A stretch of DNA of 64,000 nucleotides from Holacanthus passer (lineage: Eukaryota > Chordata > Actinopteri > Pomacanthidae): assembly GCA_025331565.1 (NCBI GenBank), contig JAFREQ010000014.1, forward strand, positions 11,830,001-11,894,000, written 5' to 3'. This document shows, one piece after another, positions 38,701 to 48,710 of this stretch. Both the position numbers and the translations under genes were made by a program. Each line of letters opens with the position of its first letter. Within the stretch, counting starts at the first letter, position 1. Below the pieces are notes generated by a model that saw nothing but the letters and a program-made list of their open reading frames with translations, was not told the origin of the DNA and did not search any database.

Positions 38701-39398
38701 ACCCCAAAAACCTGCACTACAATCAGCACCCCGATCACCAGGTAGCTCACAATCCACATGTAGTCCTGGTGGAAGCCGTTGCGGTTGCACACCACCATCA
38801 TGGCCAGAAAGAGAGCCATGGCCACAGAGAGTACTGCGACGTAGGCCGCTTTGGGGGTCGTGTTGATGCAGTGAAAGGTCAGCATGACCCCGCACACCAC
38901 CACCAGCACCCCCATCAGCATTGTCAGAGAGCTCTGGTTGAGCCTGAAGAAGTAGCGCTGGTACAGACGCTCCAGCTTGGCCGACTGAAACTTCTTGGAT
39001 TGGAAAACCCACACAATCCGCATCCAGCAGTCTGCTGCCGTCATGGTCTTGCAGCTGCCCTCTGCTAATTCCTCGTCTTTCCTGCCCTTCAGCTCACCAT
39101 CTTCGAAGCCCAGGTCCACAGCCTTTAGACCCAGATCCCCACCGGCCATCCTCTTCCCGTAGTGGTCCTCCTGCCAGCCACAGCGCAGGCCAAAGCTGCC
39201 CCCACTGGTGCCCGCTCCACAGTGGTAATGCTGGGGGGCTGCATTGGGGAGCTCCAGGTCCTCAGGGTCCCTCAGACAGCTCATGTAGTGTGGGTTGCAC
39301 AGTGACGAGCTGTCCTTCCTCTTTTTGCCGTTGCGTTCCCCCCATGCTGTCTTTCGCTCATCCACTCTGCCTACAAAGAGGCCTCTGGCCCACGACAT
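11623..39398 (-). CDS. adcy6: Adenylyl cyclase type 6 (22 coding exons)
   Basis: Membrane enzyme making cAMP from ATP; the family member is stimulated by Gs and inhibited by Gi and calcium. Minus-strand exons: 38517-39398, 23277-23426, 22520-22641, 20590-20701, 20157-20284, 19783-19941, 19538-19679, 19232-19360, 18135-18163, 17742-17889, 17541-17638, 17311-17398, 17050-17166, 15432-15584, 15106-15281, 14808-14840, 14693-14722, 14475-14607, 13854-14117, 13443-13647, 13149-13273, 11623-11751. All phases join, giving 1183 aa (human about 1168). Six helices (about 156-310), C1 with metal-binding Asp 390 (FADIEGF) and Asp 434 (LGDCYYC), six helices (about 680-928) with an NET sequon in the last loop, then C2 with D1119, N1126, R1130 and K1166. 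The N-terminus MSW..VDERKTAWGERNG marks type 6 over type 5. The acceptor lies one base before the ATG, which fixes the start. Confidence 0.96.
11951..12290 (+). repeat. Teleost short interspersed repeat, family B copy 1
   Basis: In the last adcy6 intron. It opens with GCTGAAACAAATAGTCAATTG, runs through an AATTAATC-type phrase and closes with TCTGTTGCAGCCCT. It belongs to a short fish repeat whose ends read roughly GGGCTGCAAC / GTTGCAGCCC, with ATTAATCGATTAGT near one end. It is degraded and non-coding, and related stretches occur at four other places in the window. Confidence 0.55.
14693..14840 (-). other. adcy6: Pair of adcy6 micro-exons (33 and 30 nt)
   Basis: Exons 14808-14840 (33 nt) and 14693-14722 (30 nt) have clean acceptors and donors and keep phase with exons 15106-15281 and 14475-14607. 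They encode the extracellular loop before the last helix, including an N-E-T glycosylation sequon and Cys 899, matching the position of SSNETFDGLDC in human ADCY6. Each is a multiple of three in length, so either could be skipped without changing the downstream frame. Confidence 0.8.
15036..15089. repeat. (TG)n microsatellite
   Basis: About 27 TG units in an adcy6 intron. On the gene's strand it is a CA run beginning about 17 bases after the donor of exon 15106-15281. Confidence 0.95.
20299..20328. repeat. (AC)n microsatellite
   Basis: About 15 AC units. On the adcy6 strand it is a TG run ending about 15 bases before the acceptor of exon 20157-20284. Confidence 0.95.
21194..21570 (+). repeat. 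Copy of a teleost interspersed repeat (AAAGGGTCAGTTCAC type)
   Basis: In an adcy6 intron. It begins AAAGGGTCAGTTCACA and includes a phrase with GTGAGCAGTTTTCATTGGAAC and a 'gtggattatct' segment, both typical of a well-known short repeat in fish genomes. Recognition is from memory of its opening and middle phrases. No coding capacity. Confidence 0.5.
21687..21738 (+). mobile_element. Internally deleted relic of MITE family A
   Basis: One end phrase (GATTCCAAAAAAGTTTGG) lies only about 30 bases from the opposite end phrase (CTGGAATCAGGGTTGTAG), so almost the whole interior seen in the copies at 5077-5489 and 26875-27353 is missing. Confidence 0.6.
22644..22801. repeat. Long (GA)n-rich simple repeat
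   Basis: About 155 bases of GA, GAGG, CAGA and related units. On the adcy6 strand it is one uninterrupted pyrimidine-rich tract ending in the acceptor of exon 22520-22641. The Ser/Leu-rich frame through it (22516-22806) is a repeat artefact. Confidence 0.95.
23105..23210. repeat. GTTGTGGGGACATAA-type teleost repeat fragment
   Basis: Contains TTGTGGGGACATAA, CATTGCGGGGACTCGCCTTC and TAAGTCCCCAT. These phrases recur in a fish repeat built around TGTGGGGAC and GTCCCCA, and together form an imperfect inverted pair. It lies 67 bases downstream of adcy6 exon 23277-23426. Confidence 0.45.
26875..27353 (+). mobile_element. MITE family A copy 2 in adcy6 intron 2
   Basis: About 480 bp with ends CCATTCCAAAAAAGCTGGGA and CCAACTTTTTTTGGACTG in inverted relation. 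The interior shares GTTTCAAACAAGTTGGGACA and GGGTTCAGGAACACTTTGTAA with the copy at 5077-5489. It carries an extra inner segment of about 100 bases around 27120-27240 that copy 1 lacks. No transposase frame. Confidence 0.75.
35710..35741. repeat. (AG)n microsatellite
   Basis: About 16 AG units in adcy6 intron 2. Confidence 0.95.
36630..36850. repeat. Family B repeat, degraded copy 2
   Basis: Opens GTGCTGCAACTAGTTTGTTTG and keeps inner phrases on AAAATATCAGAG and a GTTGGTGGGACAAAACAAGG segment seen in the fish repeat. Weakly preserved; its ends are approximate. Confidence 0.4.
38145..38355. repeat. Family B repeat, degraded copy 3
   Basis: Contains GGTGATTAGATTAATCATTTTGTGA near one end, then TTTGTCCACCCGACAGTCCA, CCAAAGACATTCGG and TTGTTGATTGATGGG near the other, in the order expected for this repeat family. 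It lies just before the first adcy6 coding exon, within intron 2. Confidence 0.45.
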
Positions 39399-39528
39399 CC
39401 TGAACAAAACACAGGGGCGTTAACAGAACAAAACTTGACCAAAAAAGTAAAAAAGAGAGAAGTTAGGGCATTTATTCTGAGCATGCAAACACTCAGTTTA
39501 AGAGACAGAGAAGCGTTGATCCTCTCAC

Positions 39529-39717
39529 CTGTGTGGGCTTTACTGTGGGTAGCAACACTGCGCTCTTTGGCCAGGCCACTAGTTTATCCCAGCAAGCACA
39601 CACCATGAGCTCAGGCTGGCCAGAGGCATCAGAGGTGTGTCTGTGTTTGAGCAGTCCTTTTCTGTAGAAGCAGTCAGTGTGTCAGCCCCGTACACCGCCT
39701 CGTGCCTCTATAGACTT
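39529..39717 (-). other. adcy6: Candidate 5'UTR exon of adcy6
   Basis: On the minus strand the block ends CACACAG|GTGAGAGG at 39528 and is preceded by a pyrimidine-poor but usable GAAAGCAG acceptor at 39718-39719. It sits 130 bases upstream of the first coding exon. It has no open frame continuing into adcy6, so it would be untranslated. Seen: the splice-like signals. Inferred: use in adcy6 mRNA. Confidence 0.3.
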
Positions 39718-41660
39718 CTGCTTTCCTGTGAAAACACACAAAACAATGAACATGATGCCATTGAGCTAACATTGCCCGAGGAAATATCACCTGACGATTC
39801 AGATCATTATGCATTCATACTGTAAATATCAAGGAAGACACATTTGTCGCATCGCATCTGCTCTCTGTTTTTATTCATGTCTCTGTGTATGATTCCCTGA
39901 AAGAAAGTTTGACAATGAAGAGCAGAGATAGGAAATAATATCTAGTTAATGGCTTGTCCGTTCCACTCTCCCTCATCACCCTCCCTCACCAGCATGGGAA
40001 CACATTTCCATGGAAATGACTTGCTGTTTTGTTTGCAAAACACTGGATTGTAACAGCAAAATCTCCTCCAATTATTGCCTCATGCGGCAGGTGCCACTGG
40101 TCCGTTCTGTCATCAAACCATAAAGTTAAACACAGTTCTACTTCAACAAAACTCTCCCTGATTGCTGGCATTTTGAACATTTACCACAGTGGTCTTTCAG
40201 AAGAGACTAACAGCCGTTCCTGGTGGACAGCTTCGTTCTATCACTGCAATCTGCCCCCAACATCTTGAGTGGGCAGGGATGGGTGTGCTCTATTTGACAA
40301 CAAAGGCCTACTGAGTGGGCACCATCAGAGATCAAGAGCTCTCCAGTCCAGATTAAATTGTCCATGCTTCCCCCATTAGCTTTGATGACTCACTATGGCT
40401 GGCTTCTGGCAGCACATGTCAAGGACACTGCTAACCTCTAAACTTAATAAGCAAATCTCTGCCGGGCTGACTGAGCTGAGACAAACAGTGGGATGAACTG
40501 CACACATGGCCGCATTTACAATCGACAGCACTTTGGAGTCAGGTTGCTGAAAGGTGGTTTCAGACACACATTTTGGTTAATGAGTCTAAATAATGTTTTT
40601 CTTTTTACTAACAGCACCCTTAGAAATGAAACACAATATCTATAATTCATTAAACTTTCTCTTACAATAATCCAATAACAACAAATCTCATCACAAAGTA
40701 CCACAACAATCACATTTCATACTGAGAGTTTCAGTTTAACATTTGAGCCACTGTGGAATAATCTGTGGCCAGTCCACCTTCTGCTGCAGCTTCCAGGCTT
40801 CCTGCAGGAAAAACCCCCAGTCCTGGACTCACCTTTGATACACTTACTACAGGTCAGACAGCTGCATGCGGCTCTTATGCAATGCACTCTGCACATGCAT
40901 GCATCTGCCATGGAGCATAAATATAATCTGTGCCACACATGGGCAGATTAGAGCCCAAGTTAAAATGCTGATCACTTGCATTTCAGCACAAAGTGACAAC
41001 ATTTTGTTAGTCTTGCACATGGCCTCCTGTCACCAGCGCTATCACAGGTCTAATGTTAAGAATTAAAAACATGTTTGGCTGTTTGGGATGCGGGCAGTCG
41101 GCCGAAGCGCATTACATAACAGGACGCTCCAAGTAGCCTCCAGGCGAAGTCTGCGGCTCTAATGAAGCCTCTTAAAGCTCAGCACACACGGACACACTGC
41201 AGCCTGAAGTCAGCCCGGAGTGTGCGGGCTGCAGGAGACACACACCCCCGCCTTCACCAACTTATCAGGAGTTAAACATTCCGTCGGGTAACTTCAGCCT
41301 TTGCACGCAGGGATGTGCACATCCAGCTTGCAGGGACTGATGCACGGTGATAACAGGCTCCACACTGGGCCCCCCCATAAAACAGGACGAGAGGAGATTG
41401 GTGCAAGTGCTGTGGGCCGAAATGCAAACTGCAAAAAAAAAAACCCAGGTGATTTGCCTTTAAAGAGTGTAAATGAGTCGCCTGTGCCTGCAGAGGGACC
41501 CTGAGTGTGGACAGTCCTGCAGAACACTTCAGGCTCCTGAACGCAACCATCGCAGCACAACACCGGAGTCCAAGTGTGACTGCATGCAGCTCAGCCCGGC
41601 CTGCAGCGGACCAACACCGTGCCAGAGCCCGACACGGCTGAGCAGAGCCGGTGTACTCAC
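39718..41660. other. adcy6 leader intron, no gene seen
   Basis: Non-coding sequence between the candidate leader exons of adcy6. Open frames such as 41272-41751 minus are chance frames in GC-richer sequence. I see no repeats or structured elements. Confidence 0.4.
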
Positions 41661-41870
41661 CGCTGGACATCATCGGTACAGGAGCGGCTGTTAACGCTGC
41701 AGCGGAGCTCCAGGTCAGCGGCGTGTCCGGGCTCTGCGCAGCCGCCGTCACGCGCTTCAGACGCGGCTCCGTCCGAGTGGAAGGAGGCGGTGGTTCGGTT
41801 CAGAGAGAAGACCGCGAGATATTGAGCCGGACAAGCCGCTATGTTCCCAGCTCCAGTTTGTTCCCACCGC
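41661..41870 (-). promoter_or_regulatory. adcy6: CpG-rich promoter and untranslated first exon of adcy6 (inferred)
   Basis: This is the most CpG-dense stretch upstream of adcy6. On the minus strand it ends in GTCCAGCG|GTGAGTACAC, a strong donor at 41659-41660, suitable for splicing to the acceptor at 39400-39401 one base before the adcy6 ATG. The transcription start cannot be placed; a CT/CA microsatellite follows at 41878-41936. Confidence 0.5.
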
Positions 41871-41874
41871 CTCG

Positions 41875-41877
<3 letters not shown>

Positions 41878-41920
<43 letters not shown>

Positions 41921-41936
41921 TACACACGCACACACG
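41878..41936. repeat. Compound (CT)n(CA)n microsatellite
   Basis: About 13 CT units followed by about 8 CA units and broken CA repeats, just upstream of the presumed adcy6 promoter. Confidence 0.95.
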
Positions 41937-44338
41937 CAGCATTCATGAGCACAGGAGTCCCCCTAGAGGTGTGTGTCTGCCTCTGTGTGTGTGACTTTAC
42001 ACTTTTGCAATGTTGTTCATTTGCTCTTTTATTTTTTTTGACATCAGCCCAAAGTTTCACTCAAATTAAAACACAACATGCAGATTAAAAACATTTGCTT
42101 TTCTATTTTTAAGTGGCAGCAAACAACATGAAAACTCAAGCACATCACATTGAGACAGCGCTATAGCACCACCTAGTGGAGAAGATTTACACTCACCGCA
42201 AAGGTCATATTGTCCTATTAAAACTAGTACACACTGTTTTTTTTAGGAAGTGTGTACTTTCATGAGATTTGGCCGTTTTAACAGTTGAGACAGAAAGAAA
42301 AACAGTGTCAGGTTTAACAGCCAGTAAACTCCAGATCACATCATGAGTTTAATCTGTCAACCAGTAAGGCAACACTGGTGTTGACACAGAAGAATCTGTT
42401 GACTTTTCACCCTTTAAAACAACTACACACCCTGATGATCCAAGCAGGAACATTAAATATAGTCAGTTGTTAGTCTAGAAGTTCACTATGCTGGTGTTAT
42501 TATAGTAGCCTTACACGACAGTACTATTACACTATGTACTACTACAATAGTCAAATTCTACTAATGACATTCCCGTGCAGGAGATTTCAAGTGTCACAAG
42601 AGCAGATGCACGTAACTTTGAAAAGCAATTTCAATTCTGATAAATAGTGAATTTATTTGGGTGACAAAATTAGTTACGAACAAGGAGACAGTTAAAACAA
42701 AAATATGTACTTGAGAGAATGAAGTGTGCTTAGTCTGCAGTGTTAGTAGCTTAGAATAAAGTACAGTATTTATAGTGTAATATGGTTATTATAGTGAGTT
42801 ATGTAAGTTAATTTACCACACTAATAATTGATGTATTACTGCAGCTTGAGGTGAGTCAATTTCATTTTACATAGCTTTGTCAAAATGAATATACATAGTA
42901 TACAAATACAGTATATGAGTGTGAATTAATATGATTTTCGTCAGTTTGTCCAGCAGTGGGCGCCATTGTTCTTCAACCCCTTCTCTGATGAAAGGTCTGT
43001 TACTGTAAATTATTGCTCTGCAGCAAAACTAAAAGGTTGAAGAAAACACAACATATAGAAATAATCTGCATGTATGTTTGTTAATGGATGTGAAAGACGT
43101 ATAACCAGGAGTTTATAGTCTCACTATTTATCTTACACCATCCAAAACCCATGTGCTGAATTGCAACACTTATTTCTTTAATTAAAATAAGTCCTGATGT
43201 CTCAACAATATTGTTAAGTCCATATGTCCCCCTTCACTCAAACACATGTTTTGCTTACTGTTTCTTCTCTTCATTGCTCAGAATGATGTAGCTGCAGTTT
43301 GACACTGGAAAGATATTTTCACCTCCATCTGCTGAAGGAGGGAAATTTCTCTGTGTTTTCCAAAGATCCCAGTTTAAAATGTGTATGCATGAACATGACT
43401 TTGTGACATTATAATTAGTTTGGAGCTAATCACAGTCCAATATGTGAACTTAGACAAAATGTGATGTGGAAACTTGAAAACCTCCAGAAAAAGGACTTTA
43501 CAGTGAACATTTTTTTTCAATGAGGGAAAATGACTATATGATTTTATCTTTTTAGCTTTATAATTGAACCATGTGGGGAAACACATCAGACTATTGCTCT
43601 GAGAGGATTTTTATTTATGTGTAAAACATGATCCTTACATTTTACTTGCACTTGATTTTACCATATTTCTGCTTGTCCCAGATTGTCAGGAACACAAACA
43701 AGCTGCTTCACATCCAGGACAGTGTGAAATAACACCAACCACAAAAGGTGCTCCAGTCCACTTTGAGGTCCCCCCTCTGTGTCCCTGTGTGTGTGTGTGT
43801 TGTCTTTTTGACATTGGCAGTACATAAGCTGGCCCACCTGACAGGGCCGGTCGATGGTCTCTGTGTGTAAATGGGGGCGTTTACAGGATGAGAGGGGGCC
43901 AAAGGGCTGGATCAGTGAAAACCGAGAAGCCCCACATCACATCACATCCCACCCTGCATCCCTGCCTGCCTGAGCATCTCCAGTCTCTTCATCTCCCTTG
44001 AAAACAGCATCCCCATCAAAGAAATGCAACACATTTAATTTTCATCTCAGCAGCAGATATCTATAGAATAATGGGTCATATATTTCTACGCAATAAACAT
44101 CTGCTTTGCACATTTAAAAAAACAGTTTTATTCTGCACATATACATGCTATAATACAATGAATGGGTACAATGAAGGTCTGATGCCAAACACACAGACCA
44201 TCATAACATATTCACATGCAAAAAAAAAAAAAAAAAAAAATAGAAACCGACCCCCCAAAAAGGGCACAGAAATTCAGTGTGTGTAAAAAAGTGCAGCTGT
44301 TGCATAATTGATGAGCAAAGCTGTAATCTATCCATCCT

Positions 44339-44362
44339 TGTGTGTGTGTGTGTGTGTGTGTG
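44339..44362. repeat. (TG)n microsatellite
   Basis: About 12 TG units in the adcy6-cacnb3 intergenic region. Confidence 0.95.
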
Positions 44363-44890
44363 TCTTTGTGTACAGTCATTGATCATGAATCCACAAACTG
44401 GAGGCTTCACAGCAGCGCAGCAGCCGCCGGAGCTCCGAGGATCTGTTTTCTCCTGTGGGCTGGAAATGTTGGGACGATGCTCGGTGCTCTGCCTCCACTT
44501 CACGCCTCCACTGTAACAAGCTCCTTCTCGTCCAACTTGGTTTGAGGCGACCGAGATCCCCGTCATCTGCGGATGTCCCTGACCAATTCGAGCGTCTTTC
44601 TGCTCAACGAGGTGGGTTTGCTCTCTTCGTGCTGGAAGATGTTGGCTGAAGCCGCATGTAGCCGCTTTTTATGACTGCGCCTTCAGACATAAACAAGCAG
44701 CAGAGGTGGAGGTATAGATGCTGATCGCTCAATGAGACAGGCTGACCTCGCTGTCAGTCTGCACACATGAGCACGTCTGCAATGTTTGGATCAAAGACAA
44801 AACCGCTGGTCAGCTGGAGCAACAGATGAAAACAGTCATCCGGCACTGTGAGTTGTTTTCATGAGGGATTCATCTGACTTTTATTCTCAC

Positions 44891-45104
44891 TATTAATCGA
44901 TTAGTCGTTTAGTCTATAACATGTCAAAAAAGTGATTTCTTCTTTTGTCCAACCAACTGTCCACAATCTTCATTTACTATCAAAAAAAAGAAGCAGATGT
45001 TTGACATTTTTGCTTGAAAAATGACTGAAACCATTATCAATTCTAGTTCAAAAATAATTTTATTTCAATCAGCCAATCAATTACTCGACCAATGGTTGCA
45101 GCTC
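44891..45104. repeat. Family B repeat copy 4
   Basis: The best-preserved copy of the family here. It has TTAATCGATTAGTCGTTTAG and a 'tataacatgtcaaaaaagtg' segment, then TTTTGTCCAACCAACTGTCC, and ends CCAATGGTTGCAGCTC. The order and phrases match the widespread teleost element. Confidence 0.65.
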
Positions 45105-45869
45105 AGGTGGGGCCTGTTCATGCTTCAACTTTATCATTAGTTAAGTCTTGAGAGACATAATGACATTTTCCCTCTAGGATAAGCTGCATTGTAATTGCAT
45201 TTACACTATTTTGTCACATATAGAACATGCAGTCAGAGGGTTTTTACTCATATTTGAATAAGAAAACATTCCACCACTCATTATAACTGTGTACAGATTA
45301 AAAAGTTGACTGTAAACACAAGCTTTACTGAGGCTACTGTAATGACTGCACATGTTGGTCTAACATATGAGGTTCAGGCTATGACAATTATATTCTTAGT
45401 GTAACTTATATCCTCAGTGCACTTTGCAACAGAATGATGTCAGAAATATAAATGAATATTTGCAACAAAAAAAAGGTTAGAGTTTAAAGGCTTTGAGCTG
45501 GAGAAATAGGCGACTAAATATTAAAGAGAGAAATTTAGAACCGATGTTCCCTCTGTAACAATGTTATGTGCAGCAATTGATGATGTAAGAGCTGAAAATG
45601 ATACTGTGATATGTATTTAGCATGATGTAATGATATTCATCTAAATGTCCCAGATTTTAATTCCAACATGTTTACAAATGTAATAATTCTCTGTATGTTA
45701 TCCACCATTAGCTGGTGAATAGAGATTTCTATTATTATGAAGAAAAGTATGATGAAATAATGATGCAATAACTCAGAAAGTAAAAAGTCACAAGACCTTT
45801 CATCTTTTTTTTTTTTTTTTTTTTTAGGTTGTTCCATCTTTTTGTGTTTGTCAGTTTCTTAAATCAAAG

Positions 45870-46260
45870 GCTACCATGACACTCTCTTTCCTGGAGGTTT
45901 GACTTGTAGATTTATAGACAGAGAGGTAGATGCTTTATATTCTCCAGAATGAAACCACATTTCTGAAGGGTGACAAACCGTGGCCCACCGGTGAGATAAT
46001 CCATGATCCAGGACACCTTTGGGGTGTCCATCTGCACCTCTATGAGTTAGTTTCCCCACCCAGAGTGTCTGTACTGTGTTAAAGGTGTTTGAAAAGTCAA
46101 AATGCATGATTTCGACCTTGCTGCCAGCTGGGAATAAGGTCCTCCAGAGAAGCTAGATGATTGCATCATTTGCTTCAGTGTGTGTCTGGTAGGCAAACTG
46201 CAGGGGGTCTATCAGTCTCTGTGCACTAGATTCACCCTGCATGCTGGAGTGCTGAAAGTC
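45870..46260 (-). pseudogene. Relic of a non-LTR retrotransposon reverse transcriptase
   Basis: On the minus strand, successive pieces read DPLQFAYQTHTEANDAII, HFDFSNTFNTVQTL and, in another frame, VSWIMDYLTGGPRFVTLQ. These follow the order of a CR1/L2/Rex-type reverse transcriptase (the 'DPLQFAYR', 'DFSSAFNT' and 'SWIxDYLTxRPQFV' blocks). At least one in-frame stop (just after the first piece) and one frameshift interrupt it, so it is dead. It covers only the part of the palm region up to just before the active-site YADD. The clade assignment is tentative. Confidence 0.75.
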
Positions 46261-47897
46261 TCTCCGGCAGCTCATCGAAGCAGGTTTTGCACTTCAAATT
46301 AAGCATCTCCTCTTGCAAAATCAGCTGCAAATGACTTGTGCAATTTGTGCCATTATATTTGAGGTACATAACATTTAGTGAGGTATGAGAGACTTGCTTT
46401 AGAAGGAGATTTCACTTTGTCATTGCTCATCTTCTCCCTGAGAAAAGAGTCAAGTTACAGAGAGTTCTTTGAAAAGTAAAGTTAGTTAATTCATGTTGTA
46501 GCATAAGACTGAGACCAAGGATACATTTAATAGGCTACATATTCAAAAAATTGGACTTTTCACATTAGCATCTTTAATTTTTTTGGAAATGTACTACTAA
46601 TATTTAGCTTGACGACTTGATAAATCTTTCTGCGTAGTGGTTAAATGAACCACCACACAACCTTCCCACCAACCTCACCAGACATTATGTAACACACTGT
46701 ACTATAATGTATGTGTGCTTGATCGGTACATAAAGTACTCTGTCTGTGTGAAGAGCTGCTCGGTGACACCCTCACTCATTTCACTGGCCTCCCACCAGTC
46801 TGTTTACCTCCTCCCTCCTCTCGGCGTGCACACTTCAAAAAGGGATCAGGTCTGTGTTGGAACACAAGCTGTATACCTGCACGTCTGAACCCATCAAGTA
46901 GCGCACAAGCCTCATGAAAGGATTTTGCAGCAGCCAGGTGTCATCTCCCTCCACTCAAAAATCAAAACGCAGCATCCCCGGCGCCTTAAAATAGCCCCTC
47001 ATCCATAATGCACCAGCAGCAGCTCTGCCCACAGAGGCGCTTCATATGGGACAGACTAACAGACATCTGCACTCAATGCTTGGGTGCAGCTCCTAAAGCT
47101 GCTCTCTCTCTCTCCTTTCCGTGCCCGTCTCCCGCTCAGCGCAAAGCACCGTGGAGTTTAACTTTCAAACCTTCATTCATTCATGTTTTATTCACGTCGA
47201 CTGCTCATGCAGAATTCGAATGGATTCCTCCTCCATCTCTCCTTCCTTCTTTTTTTTTTCTCTCCCCCGCCTCACTGTTTCCTGCAACCTATCCTATGAA
47301 TTATGAATCTCAACTTTGCTGGAGATTTTCACATCACCCATAGTCATGGTTTTATGTTGTCAGACTGGTCTTTAGTTGTTGTATCTTTTGCAATTTAACG
47401 CATAATGCAAACTAACATGAGATGCATCCTTTTAATAACAAAAACCTTCCACATGCACATCTGTACATATCCATAACACATGGACTCTGAGCTGCTGAGC
47501 AGGTGTCAGAGTACAGCCAGCCATGACATCTACAGAACACGCTGAGAGAACAGAGGGCTACGCTGGGGACGCCTCCACATGTCGAACAGAGACAACTTAC
47601 ATGGCTCCCATAGCTCCTCGCCACCGCAAGACTTTCTCTAAACTTTTGGATTTTGACATGTTGAAATCCACAGCGGCTGAAATAACAGTGTGACAGGACT
47701 GCAGATTTTGTCTTTGAGATTGTAAGTTACGTAACATGGTTGCGGATACCCCTGTCCACTTACTTTGGTCTGAGGTCATTTTTCATGGTCAGGGCTTGAA
47801 ACATGATAATTGTATGATAATGCTAGAACGGGCTTCCAACTTTTTTGATCCCTTGCACAAAGTGAAATCGTCTCCTGGCTTTGGTGGGTAATAATTC

Positions 47898-48107
47898 GAC
47901 TGGCCTGCACAGAGACCCGACCTCTACGCCATCAAACACTTTTTGAAAGAACTGAAATGTAATTGCGAGCCGGACCGCCGCCCACCATCAGTGCATGCCC
48001 TCACTAACACTTACATGGTTGAATGGGAACAAATCCCTGCAGTCAACTTCCAAAATGTGGTGGAAAGTTTCCCCAGAAGAGCAAAGACACAATATGAATG
48101 GCTTTGA
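47898..48107 (+). pseudogene. Relic of a Tc1-like transposase C-terminus
   Basis: A 69-codon frame plus stop reads DWPAQRPDLYAIKHFLKELK near its start and VEWEQIPAVNFQNVVESFPR later. This follows the C-terminal end of Tc1-family transposases (normally D-W-P-x-Q-S-P-D-L-N-P-I-E, then E-W-x-x-I-P and a closing Lys/Arg segment). The position of the third catalytic acid, the Glu of NPIE, is Lys here. No intact upstream catalytic domain was found, so this is an inactive fragment. Confidence 0.7.
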
Positions 48108-48420
48108 GGTTGGAATTTAATGTTAAACAATCACATGAGGGTGTAATATTCAGGCAGCTTTTGTCTATTTTGTGTATGTGGGAACCCCAATAAGTGACTA
48201 AAATAACAATATTCATAAATCATTTTTTGTTTGTTGCCTGTGTGAGTTTCTGGAAAGCGTGGGCTTATTTTACATTGTGAGCTGTGAGAAAAGATTTTAC
48301 AAAGACCTGATTGTTGCTGTAAAATCCCATCCAACACAACAACACATGTTCGGCACAGCGATGCTGAATCGTGACAGAGTCCTGAATGAACTATAGATGC
48401 GGTTGCGATACAGATTCCCA

Positions 48421-48708
48421 TTGGACGGGCGAGGTAGAGATGAAGGGAGGAGGGGAGAGGAGGAGAGAGCGTGGGGAAGGATGATATGCAGAGCGGAGAG
48501 AGCCTCACTGACGTAGCGAAGCCTTGTGTACTGAGAGTGGTGGAGAATAAGAGAGGAGGGGGGGTGTAGAGAAAGAGAGAAGGATAGTCTGCTTACAAGC
48601 ACACTACAGTACACTTCAGAGTTACCCAAGAGAGAGAGCACACCATGACTGACTAGCAGAGAGAGCGAGCAAGAGAGACGGGGAGTGTGCTCTCCCACCT
48701 CCAACTGA
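48421..48708 (+). other. Possible upstream untranslated exon, perhaps of cacnb3
   Basis: Purine-rich sequence ending CCAACTGA|GTAAGTACG, a near-ideal donor at 48709-48710 on the plus strand. The only ATG shortly before it (48645) opens a three-codon frame ending in TAG. It could be a distal first exon for cacnb3, whose first recognised coding exon lies 4.3 kb downstream, or a chance donor. The outer border is a guess. Confidence 0.25.
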
Positions 48709-48710
48709 GT

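Larger units (their letters stand above)
41937..48420. other. Divergent intergenic region between adcy6 and cacnb3, distal part
   Basis: No gene recognised. Contains homopolymer A (44220-44240) and T (45805-45825) runs, a (TG)n run, a family B repeat, a LINE relic and a Tc1-like relic described separately. The rest is AT-rich with chance open frames. A GC-richer patch near 44390-44700 shows no clear exon. Confidence 0.5.

Noticed and set aside
38614..39068. Other open frames over the first adcy6 coding exon (both strands)
   Set aside because: Shadows of the GC-rich adcy6 exon; the adcy6 frame is established by family similarity.
41651..42088. Plus-strand frame of 145 codons near the adcy6 promoter
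   Set aside because: Crosses the CT/CA microsatellite and GC-rich leader sequence; no recognised domain.
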